Origin: Comamonadaceae bacterium
Lineage (GTDB): Bacteria; Pseudomonadota; Gammaproteobacteria; Burkholderiales; Burkholderiaceae_C
Assembly: GCA_003599455.1 (NCBI GenBank)
Contig: QZKF01000051.1
Location: 1 to 34,200, forward strand
Reading direction: 5' to 3'
DNA length: 34,200 nt
Shown: piece by piece, positions 8,299 to 15,973 of the stretch
Numbering within the stretch: the first letter of the stretch is position 1
Layout of the letters: every line of letters starts with the position of its first letter
Made by a program: the position numbers and the translations under genes
Notes under the pieces: generated by a model
Database searches by the model: none
Seen by the model: the letters and a program-made list of their open reading frames with translations, nothing else
What the model was told of the DNA's origin: nothing

Positions 8299-8958
8299 AT
8301 GCGAATTTTGCTGATTGAAGACGATCCCATGATCGGGAGGGCCGTGAAGCGTGGTGTGACCAAGGCGGGCTTCGTCGTTGACTGGGTTGCCGATGGGCGC
8401 GATGCCGAGTGTTCACTGGCAAACCGTGTCTACGACCTCGCGATTCTGGATCTGGGTTTGCCCAAGAAGGATGGAATGGCCATCCTTGCAGCACTTCGCA
8501 GCGGAGGCAACTCCATGCCTGTGCTGATCGTATCGGCGCGCGATAACGTGCGAGACCGGATTTCGGGTCTGGAGGCCGGTGCAGATGACTACCTGCTGAA
8601 GCCATTTGATCTAGGCGAACTGATTGCTCGGGTACGAGCCCTTTTGCGGCGCCACGCCGGTAGCGGCGTAACTTTGCTGCGATGTGGTTCATTGCAACTG
8701 GACCCCGTCAGTAAGTTGGTCACAAAGGATGGTGAGAATGTCGAAGTGACTGCGAAGGAGTTCGCAGTCCTGGAAGCCCTAATGCAAAGGCCCGGCGCAG
8801 TCCTGTCAAGAGAAAAACTCGAAGATTCCGTGTATGGGTGGGGCAGTGAAGTCGGCAGCAATGCCATCGAAGTGCACCTGCACTACTTGCGCAAGAAGCT
8901 GGGCGTATCGGCAATCAAGAATGTTCGTGGCGTCGGGTACCGCATTGCGGAGATGTGA
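8299..8958 (+). CDS. OmpR-family response regulator (PmrA/QseB type)
   Basis: This 219-residue protein has a receiver domain at residues 1-115: acidic pocket Glu7/Asp8/Asp9, phospho-acceptor Asp51 (LAILDLGLP), conserved Ser79 in VSAR, and Lys101 in LLKPFD. A winged-helix output domain follows from about 125 to the end (VTAKEFAVLEAL, then GSNAIEVHLHYLRKKLG and VRGVGYRI). The IEDD start, LDLGLPKKDG and the GSNAIEVHLHYLRKKLG helix are the style of the PmrA/BasR-QseB-TctD group. Its stop overlaps the kinase start (TGATG). With eptA 2.1 kb downstream and PmrA-like boxes in front of eptA and the protease gene, PmrA-like control of lipid A modification is the best inference. QseB is the alternative. 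Confidence 0.9.
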   Translation: MRILLIEDDPMIGRAVKRGVTKAGFVVDWVADGRDAECSLANRVYDLAILDLGLPKKDGMAILAALRSGGNSMPVLIVSARDNVRDRISGLEAGADDYLLKPFDLGELIARVRALLRRHAGSGVTLLRCGSLQLDPVSKLVTKDGENVEVTAKEFAVLEALMQRPGAVLSREKLEDSVYGWGSEVGSNAIEVHLHYLRKKLGVSAIKNVRGVGYRIAEM

Positions 8959-10331
8959 TGAATTCGATAGAGCGCACCCTGCTTACCTGGATTCTTGGAG
9001 CCTTGAGTCTGGGCGCCCTGTTGGTTGCATTGCTCACATACGTCGTCACGCTTGAGGAAATGCATGAGGTTTTCGATGCAGATCTGAAGAACATTGCACA
9101 AGCGGTTGCGAGCTACCACCATGCCGGGTACGGGCCAGGGGATGACAGCGTTGTTGTGCTACCCGATCGAACCGATATCCCGCAAGACTCTGAGATCGTG
9201 ACATTGACCTGGACGCGCGCGGGCAAACGAGTGTTCGCCTCTGATCCCCGAGTAGACCTCCCGTTCAGCAGTGCGCAGGGACTGTCTCGCACAAACTCAA
9301 AGGGGGAAGACTGGATCGTTTACTCGAACGTCAGTGACGACGGTGTTGCCCAAGCTGCCCAGCGCGTGTCGGCCCGTCAGGAGATGGCCGGGGAGTCGGC
9401 GTCCAAAGTACTCCCGCCCCTGTTAGGTCTTGTGGTGGTGGTCGGTGGATTGCTGATTTTTGGTTTGCGCAAAGGACTGAGACCACTTCAAGGGGCTGCG
9501 CAAGACGTCTCACAGCGCAGCGCACATTCACTGGACCCCATCTCACTGGAGGGGGTTCCGAATGAAATTCAGCCGCTTGTGGTTTCGATCAACGACCTGA
9601 TGCAGCGTCTGGGGGAAGCTTTTGTGAAGCAGCGTCGATTTGTGGCCGATGCCGCGCACGAGTTGCGAACTCCAATCACCGCGCTGCGTTTGCAGATCCA
9701 GTTGCTTCAGGGAAGCGTCAACGATGCAGAGCGTGAGCAGGCGATGAGTGAGTTCGCCTCAGGAGTTGACCGGTCCCAGCGCCTGGTGGAGCAGTTACTG
9801 AACATCGCAAGGGCTGATGCCGACAGTGACCATTTTGCTCCGCAGCCGCTCAATTTGACAGAGCTGGTGAAGTCGGTGGTGGCGCGCTTCAGCTTGAAAG
9901 CCGAAGTGCTCGATATTGATCTGGGAGTCAGTGGCGAGTCGATTCCCGCAGGCGTTTGGGTGAATGGGGAACTCGAACAACTCACCGTGTTGCTGAACAA
10001 CCTGGTAGAAAACGCGCTTCGATTTACGCCGGCGGGTGGCGTGGTTGACGTCAACATCTCCCAAGATCGTGACGCCTCCACGCTGCTTCGCGTCATCGAC
10101 AATGGTCCGGGCATTTCCGAGTCCGAGCGAGAGCGGGTTTTTGATCGTTTCTACCGCGGAAGCGAAGCCACGGCCTTGGCACGCGATGGCTATGGCAGTG
10201 GTCTCGGGCTGGCGATCGTGCGAGCGATTGCTGAACGCCATGGCGCCCGTGTCATCTTGGGATCGCCTGCGGATCATGTGGGCCTTGAGGTTACTGTACG
10301 GTTTCGGTTCAACGACCAGGCGTCAGAGTAG
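8958..10331 (+). CDS. Sensor histidine kinase (PmrB/QseC type)
   Basis: About 457 residues from the ATG at 8958, which overlaps the regulator stop (TGATG); an in-frame GTG three bases earlier is possible. There is a membrane helix at about residues 8-30, then a periplasmic or extracytoplasmic sensor stretch of some 120 residues. A second helix (LLGLVVVVGGLLIFGLRKG) and a HAMP-like linker follow. The HisKA box has His234 (FVADAAHELRTPITALRL) and the HATPase has an N box (NNLVENALRFTP), G1 (DNGPGISESE), F (FDRFYRG) and G2 (GSGLGLAIV). The layout is that of the QseC/PmrB group. I could not recognise an ExxE iron-binding motif in the sensor loop, so the signal is unknown. Confidence 0.92.
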   Translation: MNSIERTLLTWILGALSLGALLVALLTYVVTLEEMHEVFDADLKNIAQAVASYHHAGYGPGDDSVVVLPDRTDIPQDSEIVTLTWTRAGKRVFASDPRVDLPFSSAQGLSRTNSKGEDWIVYSNVSDDGVAQAAQRVSARQEMAGESASKVLPPLLGLVVVVGGLLIFGLRKGLRPLQGAAQDVSQRSAHSLDPISLEGVPNEIQPLVVSINDLMQRLGEAFVKQRRFVADAAHELRTPITALRLQIQLLQGSVNDAEREQAMSEFASGVDRSQRLVEQLLNIARADADSDHFAPQPLNLTELVKSVVARFSLKAEVLDIDLGVSGESIPAGVWVNGELEQLTVLLNNLVENALRFTPAGGVVDVNISQDRDASTLLRVIDNGPGISESERERVFDRFYRGSEATALARDGYGSGLGLAIVRAIAERHGARVILGSPADHVGLEVTVRFRFNDQASE

Positions 10332-10433
10332 CGCCGCCAAATCCTTCAAGCGCAGACGAGCCTCTTCATGCCTTGATCTGCAGAAAGCATCTTCCGTGAA
10401 GCTTGACTCCAGAGGCAGGGGTGAAGATGTGGC

Positions 10434-10838
10434 ATGCTCAAAACAATGACACTCAGCGGCAAACTCAAAAGTTGGGCGAGGCGAATTAAACGTGATGGCG
10501 TGACCCTCTGGTTCGCTGGCAAACATCCTGCAACGCCGTGGCATGCGAAAGCGCTGGGAGCGTTCGTCGTGGCCTACGCCCTCAGTCCCATTGACCTGAT
10601 CCCAGACTTCATCCCGGTGCTCGGCTACGTGGATGATGTTTTGTTGCTGCCCGGACTTATCTGGCTGACTATTCGCCTATTGCCAGATGAAGTTTTGGCC
10701 GATTGCCGCGAACAGGCCGACGAGTGGATGAAGGTGCAGGGATCGAAACCGAGCAGCCGATTCGGTGCAGCGCTGATAGTACTCATCTGGATTGGGTTTT
10801 CTGCGGCTCTGTGGTTTTGGCTCGCCCCTAAAGTTTAG
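10434..10838 (+). CDS. YkvA family (DUF1232) membrane protein
   Basis: This 134-residue protein carries the DUF1232 core: PWHAKALGAFVVAYALSPID, then LIPDFIPVLGYVDDVLLLP. These are the SPIDLIPDFIP and G-DD motifs of the family. The C-terminus adds another hydrophobic helix (about residues 108-130) ending in APKV. The function of YkvA proteins is not established. The gene starts about 100 bp after the kinase and lies between the two-component pair and the PmrA-like site upstream of eptA. ATG at 10434 was taken; ATG at 10446 (MTLSGKL) is equally possible. Confidence 0.85.
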   Translation: MLKTMTLSGKLKSWARRIKRDGVTLWFAGKHPATPWHAKALGAFVVAYALSPIDLIPDFIPVLGYVDDVLLLPGLIWLTIRLLPDEVLADCREQADEWMKVQGSKPSSRFGAALIVLIWIGFSAALWFWLAPKV

Positions 10839-10885
10839 AGGCCGACAGGTCTCCGTCTTGGGCGGTATGCCGTCTGGGGGCGTTC

Positions 10886-10907
10886 CTCTGCAATCTCACT
10901 TGCAGAG
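10886..10907 (+). terminator. Hairpin after the DUF1232 gene, possible weak terminator
   Basis: A perfect 8-bp inverted repeat CTCTGCAA / TTGCAGAG with a 6-nt loop lies about 48 bp after the DUF1232 stop and 70 bp before the PmrA-like site. No T tract follows, so it may instead be a factor-dependent end, an RNA-stabilising stem or a protein-binding site. Confidence 0.35.
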
Positions 10908-10976
10908 TCTCTCGGAGCAGGACTGGGTGTTCGTTGATGACATCCACCACATCATGTCGCTGAATGCGTCGCGGGA

Positions 10977-10993
10977 GTTAAGTCGCGCTTAAG
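10977..10993 (+). promoter_or_regulatory. PmrA-box-like direct repeat upstream of eptA
   Basis: GTTAAG, five bases (TCGCG), then CTTAAG: two half sites exactly 11 bp apart. The direct repeat TTAAGTCGC extends past each half site. It ends 80 bp before the eptA start. It agrees with the described PmrA/BasR box (YTTAAK-N5-YTTAAK) at all but the first base. Because eptA (pmrC) is the classical PmrA target and a PmrA-type regulator lies 2.1 kb away, this is a well-supported candidate. Binding has not been shown. Confidence 0.65.
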
Positions 10994-11073
10994 TCGCAGC
11001 GGCAAAAAATGTGAGCGATGGTATGCCTTGAACATCGCTCCGATCCAGCCAACGCGCTGGGTAGCCCTCCAAG

Positions 11074-12738
11074 ATGAGGCTGACTCATGAACTCAGCACG
11101 CGTCTTGGCCCACTGCTCCGAATCCGTCCACAGGTCAGTACCGAGGTTCTTGCGCTCGCGGCCAGCGTCTTCTTCGCGCTTGCGTGTAACTCGCAGTTTT
11201 TGAGGGCTGCGCTAGCTGGACGGCTCGAGTCCGACCCATCAACCTGGATGTTCGGTGGTGCCATGGTGGTGATGCTAACCATGCTCCACTTGTTCTTGGT
11301 GCTGCTGGTGCTGCACCGATCGGTCGCGCGCGAGCTGCTCAGCGTGCTGCTCATCGCCACAGCATTCGCAACCTACTACATGCAGCGGTTTGGCGTCTTC
11401 ATGGACCCAAGCATGCTGCGCAATGTGTTGCGAACCGATTTGGCTGAAGCCCGTGAGCTGTTCAGCCTTGGCATGTTGCCTCACCTGGTGGTCTTCGCCG
11501 GACTTCCGCTTCTGCTCCTCTGGCGTGTTCAGATCACAAAGCGCTCTTTGGTGCGATCACTTGCGTTGCGTGGATTGGCGCTTGTGGCGACGGGAATCTT
11601 GATGATTGGCTCGGTGTTCGTTGTTTATCAGGACTTTTCCGCACTCATGCGCAACCAAAAGGAGATGCGTTATCTTGTTACTCCCGCAAACTTCCTGTAC
11701 TCAACTGCGCGGGTTCTGACAGTCGATACGCGGCAAGCCACGGTCGCACGATTGACGGTGGGCGCTGATGCAAGAAAGGCCCCTTCTTGGAGCGCACGGC
11801 CACGACCCACCCTGCTGGTGTTGGCTATCGGAGAGACTGCTCGCGCTGCAAACTGGGGGCTGAATGGATACGTCCGACAGACTACACCCGAGCTCGCCAA
11901 ACAGGACGTACTGAACTTCACCGATGTAACCGCCTGCGGAACCAACACGGAAACTTCGCTGCCGTGCATGTTCTCCGTAGTCGGTCGCCGCAACTACGAC
12001 GAAGAGCGCATCCGCAGCAGCGAGTCGTTGTTGCACGTGTTGAACCGAGCTGGCTTTCAGGTGCTCTGGCGTGACAACCAGTCTGGATGCAAGGGAGTAT
12101 GCGATGGTCTTCCTACCCAGCAGATTGATCCTGCTCAGTTGCCCGAACTGTGCGTCGACGGTCGGTGCCTGGATGACGCCTTGCTGAGCGGTCTGGACAC
12201 GGTCGCACGGGATGCAAATGGCAACCTGGTGGTCGTTTTGCACATGCTTGGCAACCATGGGCCGACGTACTACAAGCGATACCCCGATGCGTTCAGGCGC
12301 TTCTCTCCGACATGTGACACGGGCGAGCTTCGAAAATGCACCAAGGAGGAGATCGTCAATGCCTATGACAACGCCTTGCTGTACACAGACCACATACTGG
12401 CCAAGACGATCGGCTTTCTGAAACAACAGGAGCGCTCGTTCGACACGGCCTTGATTTACGTGTCCGACCACGGGGAGTCACTGGGCGAGAGTGGCTTGTA
12501 CCTTCACGGCGTACCGTACGCCATTGCACCCGACGTTCAGATCAAGGTTCCCATGGTGTGGTGGCTGTCGACGGGATTCACAAAAAGCTTTGAACTGGAT
12601 CAAACCTGTTTGAGAGGGAAAACAACCCAGCCATGGGGACACGACGAGTTGTTTCACACGGTACTGGGCCTGTTGCAGGTGCAGACCAGCGTGTACGAAC
12701 GCAAACTCGATATCTCTGCGGGATGCAGGCCTGGATAA
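11074..12738 (+). CDS. eptA: EptA/MCR-type lipid A phosphoethanolamine transferase
   Basis: 554 residues. Five hydrophobic helices occupy about residues 25-200, then a periplasmic sulfatase-fold domain. It transfers phosphoethanolamine from phosphatidylethanolamine to lipid A, lowering negative charge. The zinc and catalytic residues are all visible: Glu254 in GETARAANWG, the Thr-rich nucleophile motif CGTNTETSLPCMFS (288-301), His390 and His395 in HMLGNHGPTYY, and Asp465-His466 in SDHGESLGE. Four of these have the same numbers as in MCR-1. Paired cysteines expected for disulfides are present (CKGVC, CVDGRC, CDTGELRKC). The gene is preceded by a PmrA-like box and followed 13 bp later by a PAP2 gene. 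There is no transposon next to it. It looks chromosomal and intrinsic rather than a mobile mcr gene; colistin resistance is plausible but unproven. Confidence 0.95.
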   Translation: MRLTHELSTRLGPLLRIRPQVSTEVLALAASVFFALACNSQFLRAALAGRLESDPSTWMFGGAMVVMLTMLHLFLVLLVLHRSVARELLSVLLIATAFATYYMQRFGVFMDPSMLRNVLRTDLAEARELFSLGMLPHLVVFAGLPLLLLWRVQITKRSLVRSLALRGLALVATGILMIGSVFVVYQDFSALMRNQKEMRYLVTPANFLYSTARVLTVDTRQATVARLTVGADARKAPSWSARPRPTLLVLAIGETARAANWGLNGYVRQTTPELAKQDVLNFTDVTACGTNTETSLPCMFSVVGRRNYDEERIRSSESLLHVLNRAGFQVLWRDNQSGCKGVCDGLPTQQIDPAQLPELCVDGRCLDDALLSGLDTVARDANGNLVVVLHMLGNHGPTYYKRYPDAFRRFSPTCDTGELRKCTKEEIVNAYDNALLYTDHILAKTIGFLKQQERSFDTALIYVSDHGESLGESGLYLHGVPYAIAPDVQIKVPMVWWLSTGFTKSFELDQTCLRGKTTQPWGHDELFHTVLGLLQVQTSVYERKLDISAGCRPG

Positions 12739-12751
12739 GTGCACAGACACA

Positions 12752-13474
12752 ATGGCATTCTCAAAATTCGAACTGGATGCTTGTAAACAGGCTGCGTTGC
12801 GTGACGCTGTTGGTGTATGTGTTCTGCTCATGCTGCTGATGCTTTGGGAGCTGAGCAGACTCGACTTGCCACTTGCTCGCTTGTATGGAAGTTCTCAAGG
12901 ATTTCCATGGCGCAATCACTGGCTCACAGGAGGCGTGCTTCACGGCGGAGCACGCGCCGTGGCGCTGGGGGTGCTTGCCTATGCGGTCTTGAGCATTAGG
13001 GTATCGGTTCCAGTCCTGCGCTCGGTTTCTCAAAGAGATCGAATCTGGATGGTTGGAAGCATTCTGTTGTGCGTGACTTTGATCCCTCTGCTCAAGCAGG
13101 CGAGTTCGACAAGTTGCCCATGGTCACTGGTCGAGTTTGGCGGAGAAGCGCAGTACGTGCCGCACTGGCTGCTTGGCTACGGCGACGGTGGACCCGGAGG
13201 TTGCTTTCCGGCTGGGCACGCTTCAAGCGCGTTTGGGTTCCTGGCCGGTTGGTTCGCTTTGCGCGAAAGTGCACCTCGAGCAGCGAGATGGTGGTTGATT
13301 CTTACAGTGACAATCGGTCTTCTTTTGGGTTGGGTACAGATGATGCGAGGTGCTCACTACTTGAGTCATTCGTTATGGACAGCCTGGATCTGCTGGGCTG
13401 TTACGACTGCTTCGTTTCACAGCACTCGCCGTTGGAGAGATAGGTGCTCTTGTCGCGTACCGACTTCTATCTAA
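12752..13474 (+). CDS. PAP2-family phosphatase of the eptA-linked CPW type
   Basis: This 240-residue membrane protein starts 13 bp after eptA on the same strand, so it is almost certainly in the same operon. It has the variant motifs of a PAP2 subfamily often seen beside eptA. LLKQASSTSCPW has Lys present and Cys-Pro-Trp in place of Arg-Pro. The others are GGCFPAGHASSAFG with the catalytic His, and MMRGAHYLSHSLWTAW. In relatives I recall, the last motif reads SHD-W; here Ser stands where that Asp is expected, so activity may be altered. The C-terminal 20 residues are basic and Cys-containing (RRWRDRCSCR). A lipid A or lipid phosphate substrate is likely from context; the exact reaction is unknown. 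Confidence 0.88.
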   Translation: MAFSKFELDACKQAALRDAVGVCVLLMLLMLWELSRLDLPLARLYGSSQGFPWRNHWLTGGVLHGGARAVALGVLAYAVLSIRVSVPVLRSVSQRDRIWMVGSILLCVTLIPLLKQASSTSCPWSLVEFGGEAQYVPHWLLGYGDGGPGGCFPAGHASSAFGFLAGWFALRESAPRAARWWLILTVTIGLLLGWVQMMRGAHYLSHSLWTAWICWAVTTASFHSTRRWRDRCSCRVPTSI

Positions 13475-13547
13475 GCCGACAGAGCCTGCTACCACTTGAA
13501 GGTGTGTGTCACCCAAACTGGCTTGCTGGGGTGTCAAGGTCTATCTC

Positions 13548-13937
13548 TCAATGAATCAGAGAATCGCAAATCCGACGCAGTCGCTGCCCGGCGTCTTTTG
13601 CCACAGCGAGCACCTCAGGCTTGTCGACTATCTCCATCATCACCAGCGGATCGATGAACGCCACCGTGACGTGGCGTTCACCGTCCTGGCGCACAACCAC
13701 GTTGCAGGGCAGTAGCAAGCCGATATCGGGCTCTGCCTGCAAGGCCCTGTATGCCAACGGTGGGTTGCAGGCACCCAGGATGCGGTAGGGCGGCATGTCG
13801 ACGCCCAGTTTCTCCTTCATCGCGTATTGCACGTCGATATCGCTGAGCACACCAAAGCCCTCCACTTTGAGGGCAGTCAGGACGCGCTCAATGGTTTCGT
13901 CAAACGAAAGTCTAAGTGTTGTGTTGAATCCATACAT
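13548..13937 (-). CDS. DUF302 domain protein
   Basis: This 129-residue cytoplasmic protein matches the DUF302 fold. It opens with a strand (MYGFNTTLRLSFDETIERVL), then ALKVEGFGVLSDIDV, a MKEKLGVDMPPYRILGACNP segment typical of the family, a LLLPCNVVVRQDG core, and the closing V-FIDPLVMMEIV. Function is unknown; members are often linked with sulfur or metal metabolism. The start at 13937 is preferred over upstream in-frame ATGs (for example MTNEENT) because of a good Shine-Dalgarno. It is transcribed against the envelope block and converges with the third PAP2 gene. Its promoter region is now next to the IS21 element. Confidence 0.85.
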   Translation of the reverse strand: MYGFNTTLRLSFDETIERVLTALKVEGFGVLSDIDVQYAMKEKLGVDMPPYRILGACNPPLAYRALQAEPDIGLLLPCNVVVRQDGERHVTVAFIDPLVMMEIVDKPEVLAVAKDAGQRLRRICDSLIH

Positions 13938-13943
13938 CGTGTT

Positions 13944-13949
13944 CTCCTC
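13944..13949 (-). promoter_or_regulatory. Shine-Dalgarno for the DUF302 gene
   Basis: On the minus strand GAGGAG lies 6 nt before the ATG at 13937. It decides this start over longer in-frame alternatives. Confidence 0.75.
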
Positions 13950-14189
13950 GTTGGTCATCGACCAGCATTTCACCTTCGCCGGAATGGCGAACATGACGTT
14001 GTCGGAATGGCTTGCTGTGAAGGCGGGTTGGTAGGGGCTTGTCGATTGCATTGATCCTTGCATTCTCCATCCATAGGGATGGGCCGTGAAGTTACGGGAG
14101 GATAGCCTGGGGGGCTGTGTCGGCGACTCAGACACAGCAGGTGCGCCAGTTGGGGAAGGACGCGACAAAAATGGCGCACGCTGGGGCGC

Positions 14190-14198
14190 ATCTCGTGC
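14190..14198 (+). repeat. Candidate target-site duplication, left copy
   Basis: ATCTCGTGC occurs here and again at 16802-16810, bracketing the IS21 element exactly outside its inverted repeats. Nine bases is slightly longer than the 4-8 bp usual for this family, so one base may match by chance. Confidence 0.7.
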
Positions 14199-14201
14199 CC
14201 T

Positions 14202-14247
14202 GATGGCCACCCAAATTCCCCCGGTTATGGCCACCTCAAACTCCCCC
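14202..14247 (+). repeat. Left multiple terminal repeats of the IS21 element
   Basis: Two copies of a TGGCCAC..CAAA.TCCCCC unit about 25 bp apart (A-box at 14202-14222, second at 14228-14247). They match the inverted copies at the right end and are the expected IstA binding sites. Confidence 0.75.
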
Positions 14248-14341
14248 ACCTGAATTGATCGGGGATAGGGGTTAAACGCCGGCGCCGTCGGCACCTGTTG
14301 GCAGGACATTGATCCAGTCTTCCCCGAGGGAAGGCCAAGGA

Positions 14342-15973
14342 GTGAATGTCTTGAAGTCCAACCAACGCGCCACCATAGAGACACTGCTGGAGCGCAATAC
14401 ATCGCAACGCGAGATCGCCCGCATCACGGGCATCGACCGCAAGACGGTCAGGAGCTACCACCAGCGCTGGCTGGAGCAACTGCAGTCAAATTCCCCCGGG
14501 GTGGCCACCGGCTCGGCAGGTCAAATTCCCCCACCCTGGCCACCGGCTCCTGGGTCGGTGGCCACCTCCCTGTGCGAACCCTGGCGCGAGTTCATCGAAG
14601 CCCAACTGCGGCTGAAGCGAAACGCCACGGCCATCTACCAGGACCTGGTCGACCAGCACGGCTTTGCTGGCCAGTACAACTCGGTCAAACGCTTCTGTGC
14701 AAAGCTGCGCCACAAGGAGCCCGAGCAGTTCGATCGCCTGTCCTTCCTGCCCGGAGAGGAAATGCAGGTGGACTACGGCGAGGGCGCGCCCACCCGTGTG
14801 CCCGGCAGCGACCGGTACCGCAAGCCGCGCCTGTTCGTGGCCACGCTGCGGTATTCCCGTGCCAGCTTCCGGTGCGTGGTCTGGACGTCCAGCCAGCAGA
14901 TCTGGGCCGAGCTGCACGAGCAGGCTCTGCGGTACTTCGGGGGCTGCCCGCAATACGTGGTGTTGGACAATCTGAAGGAAGGCGTCCTCAAGCCCGACCT
15001 GTACGAGCCCGGTCTCAACCCGGTGTACGCCGCGGCCCTGGCGCACTATGGCGTGGTGGCCGACCCGGCGCGGGTGCGAGACCCCAACCGCAAGGGCACG
15101 GTGGAGCATGCCATCGGCCACACCCAGGCCACGGCCTTGAAGGGTCGGCGCTTTGAGTCCATCGAGGCCCAGAACGAGTTCCTGGCGCACTGGGAGAAGA
15201 GCTGGGCATCCAAGCGCATCCACGGCACCGAGCGACGCCAGGTGCAGGCCATGTTCGAGGAGGAGCGCAGCCACCTCAAACCCCTGCCGCTCCTGGGCAT
15301 GCAATATTTCGACGAGGCGGTGCGCACCGTCTGCGACGACAGCTGCGTGCGGGTGGATCACAGCAGCTACGCCGCTCGCCCGGCGCCCATCGGATCCAAG
15401 GTGTTGGTGCGCATCTACGCCCAGCGCATCGAGATTCGTGACATGCACACCCGTGCCTTGCTGCGCACCCACGCCAAGGCCGAGCGCCCCGGCACGGTGG
15501 TGCTGCCCATGGAGGAGCGGGTGTTCAATCCGTCTCGCGAGACCCGCCTGATCCTGCGTCAGGCCGGCGAGATCGGTGAGCATGCCAGGCGGCTGTGTGA
15601 GCTGCTCTTTGCCATCGAGGGACGGGTGGGCCAGCGCAAGCTCTGGGGCATCGTCAGTCTGGCCCGGCGCTTCCCCGCGCACTGCGTCGATGCCGCCTGC
15701 GCGCAGGCCCTGGAGCAAGGGGTGTACAGCTACAAGCGCGTGCTGGCTTTGACTGAAGCCCTCTTTGCCCAGGCACTGACGGCCATCGAGACTGAGTCCA
15801 TCAGTGCGTCCAGCGGTGCGAGCGCCGCCGGTGCCCGAACGCTGACCCAGCAGCATGACCTGATCCGCGACGCCGATGAGTACGCCGATCTGTTCGCGCA
15901 CGCGGCGGCCGCCACCGCCACCGCCACCGCCACCGCAGCCACCACCAACACCGCACCGGGAGTTCAGCCATGA
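14342..15973 (+). CDS. istA: IS21-family transposase IstA
   Basis: About 543 residues from GTG 14342. AAGGAG at 14337-14342 is ideally spaced for TTG at 14351, so the real start may be that one. The N-terminal helix-turn-helix reads TLLERNTSQREIARITGIDRKTVRSY. Residues about 110 onward form the DDE integrase core: VDYGEGAPTR, the ARFRCVVW-like SFRCVVWTS strand, YVVLDNLKEGV and GTVEHAIGH. An Mu-type C-terminal region follows (RRQVQAMFEEER, then a YAARPAPIGSKVLVRIY beta-barrel). Two oddities: a Pro-rich linker just after the HTH is coded by two extra copies of the IS terminal motif, and the C-terminus is an Ala-Thr repeat coded by GCCACC units. The stop overlaps the istB start. Confidence 0.95.
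   Translation: MNVLKSNQRATIETLLERNTSQREIARITGIDRKTVRSYHQRWLEQLQSNSPGVATGSAGQIPPPWPPAPGSVATSLCEPWREFIEAQLRLKRNATAIYQDLVDQHGFAGQYNSVKRFCAKLRHKEPEQFDRLSFLPGEEMQVDYGEGAPTRVPGSDRYRKPRLFVATLRYSRASFRCVVWTSSQQIWAELHEQALRYFGGCPQYVVLDNLKEGVLKPDLYEPGLNPVYAAALAHYGVVADPARVRDPNRKGTVEHAIGHTQATALKGRRFESIEAQNEFLAHWEKSWASKRIHGTERRQVQAMFEEERSHLKPLPLLGMQYFDEAVRTVCDDSCVRVDHSSYAARPAPIGSKVLVRIYAQRIEIRDMHTRALLRTHAKAERPGTVVLPMEERVFNPSRETRLILRQAGEIGEHARRLCELLFAIEGRVGQRKLWGIVSLARRFPAHCVDAACAQALEQGVYSYKRVLALTEALFAQALTAIETESISASSGASAAGARTLTQQHDLIRDADEYADLFAHAAAATATATATAATTNTAPGVQP
14486..14532 (+). repeat. Internal copies of the IS terminal motif inside istA
   Basis: TCAAATTCCCCC occurs at 14486-14497 and 14521-14532, each followed by a GGCCACCGGCTC stretch. 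The unit repeats every 35 bp and has the same orientation as the left IS end. It codes for the SPGVATGS / PPPWPPAPG linker of IstA. Confidence 0.8.
15911..15934 (+). repeat. GCCACC tandem repeat at the 3' end of istA
   Basis: Four perfect GCCACC units followed by degenerate ones (GCAGCC, ACCACC), coding for an Ala-Thr tail. The six-base unit keeps frame if copy number changes. Confidence 0.85.

Noticed and set aside
8025..8363. 112-residue minus-strand frame across the regulator start
   Set aside because: It overlaps the conserved start of the response regulator and has no domain; the region more likely holds promoters.
11074..12738. Mobile mcr-type colistin resistance gene
   Set aside because: The active-site residues match, but no ISApl1-like element or plasmid genes flank it, and it sits with its own regulators and PAP2 partner; chromosomal eptA is the better call.
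14486..15901. 471-residue minus-strand open frame
   Set aside because: It is fully antisense to istA. Its composition (His/Gly/Leu/Val) is the mirror of a GC-rich coding strand and no domain is seen.
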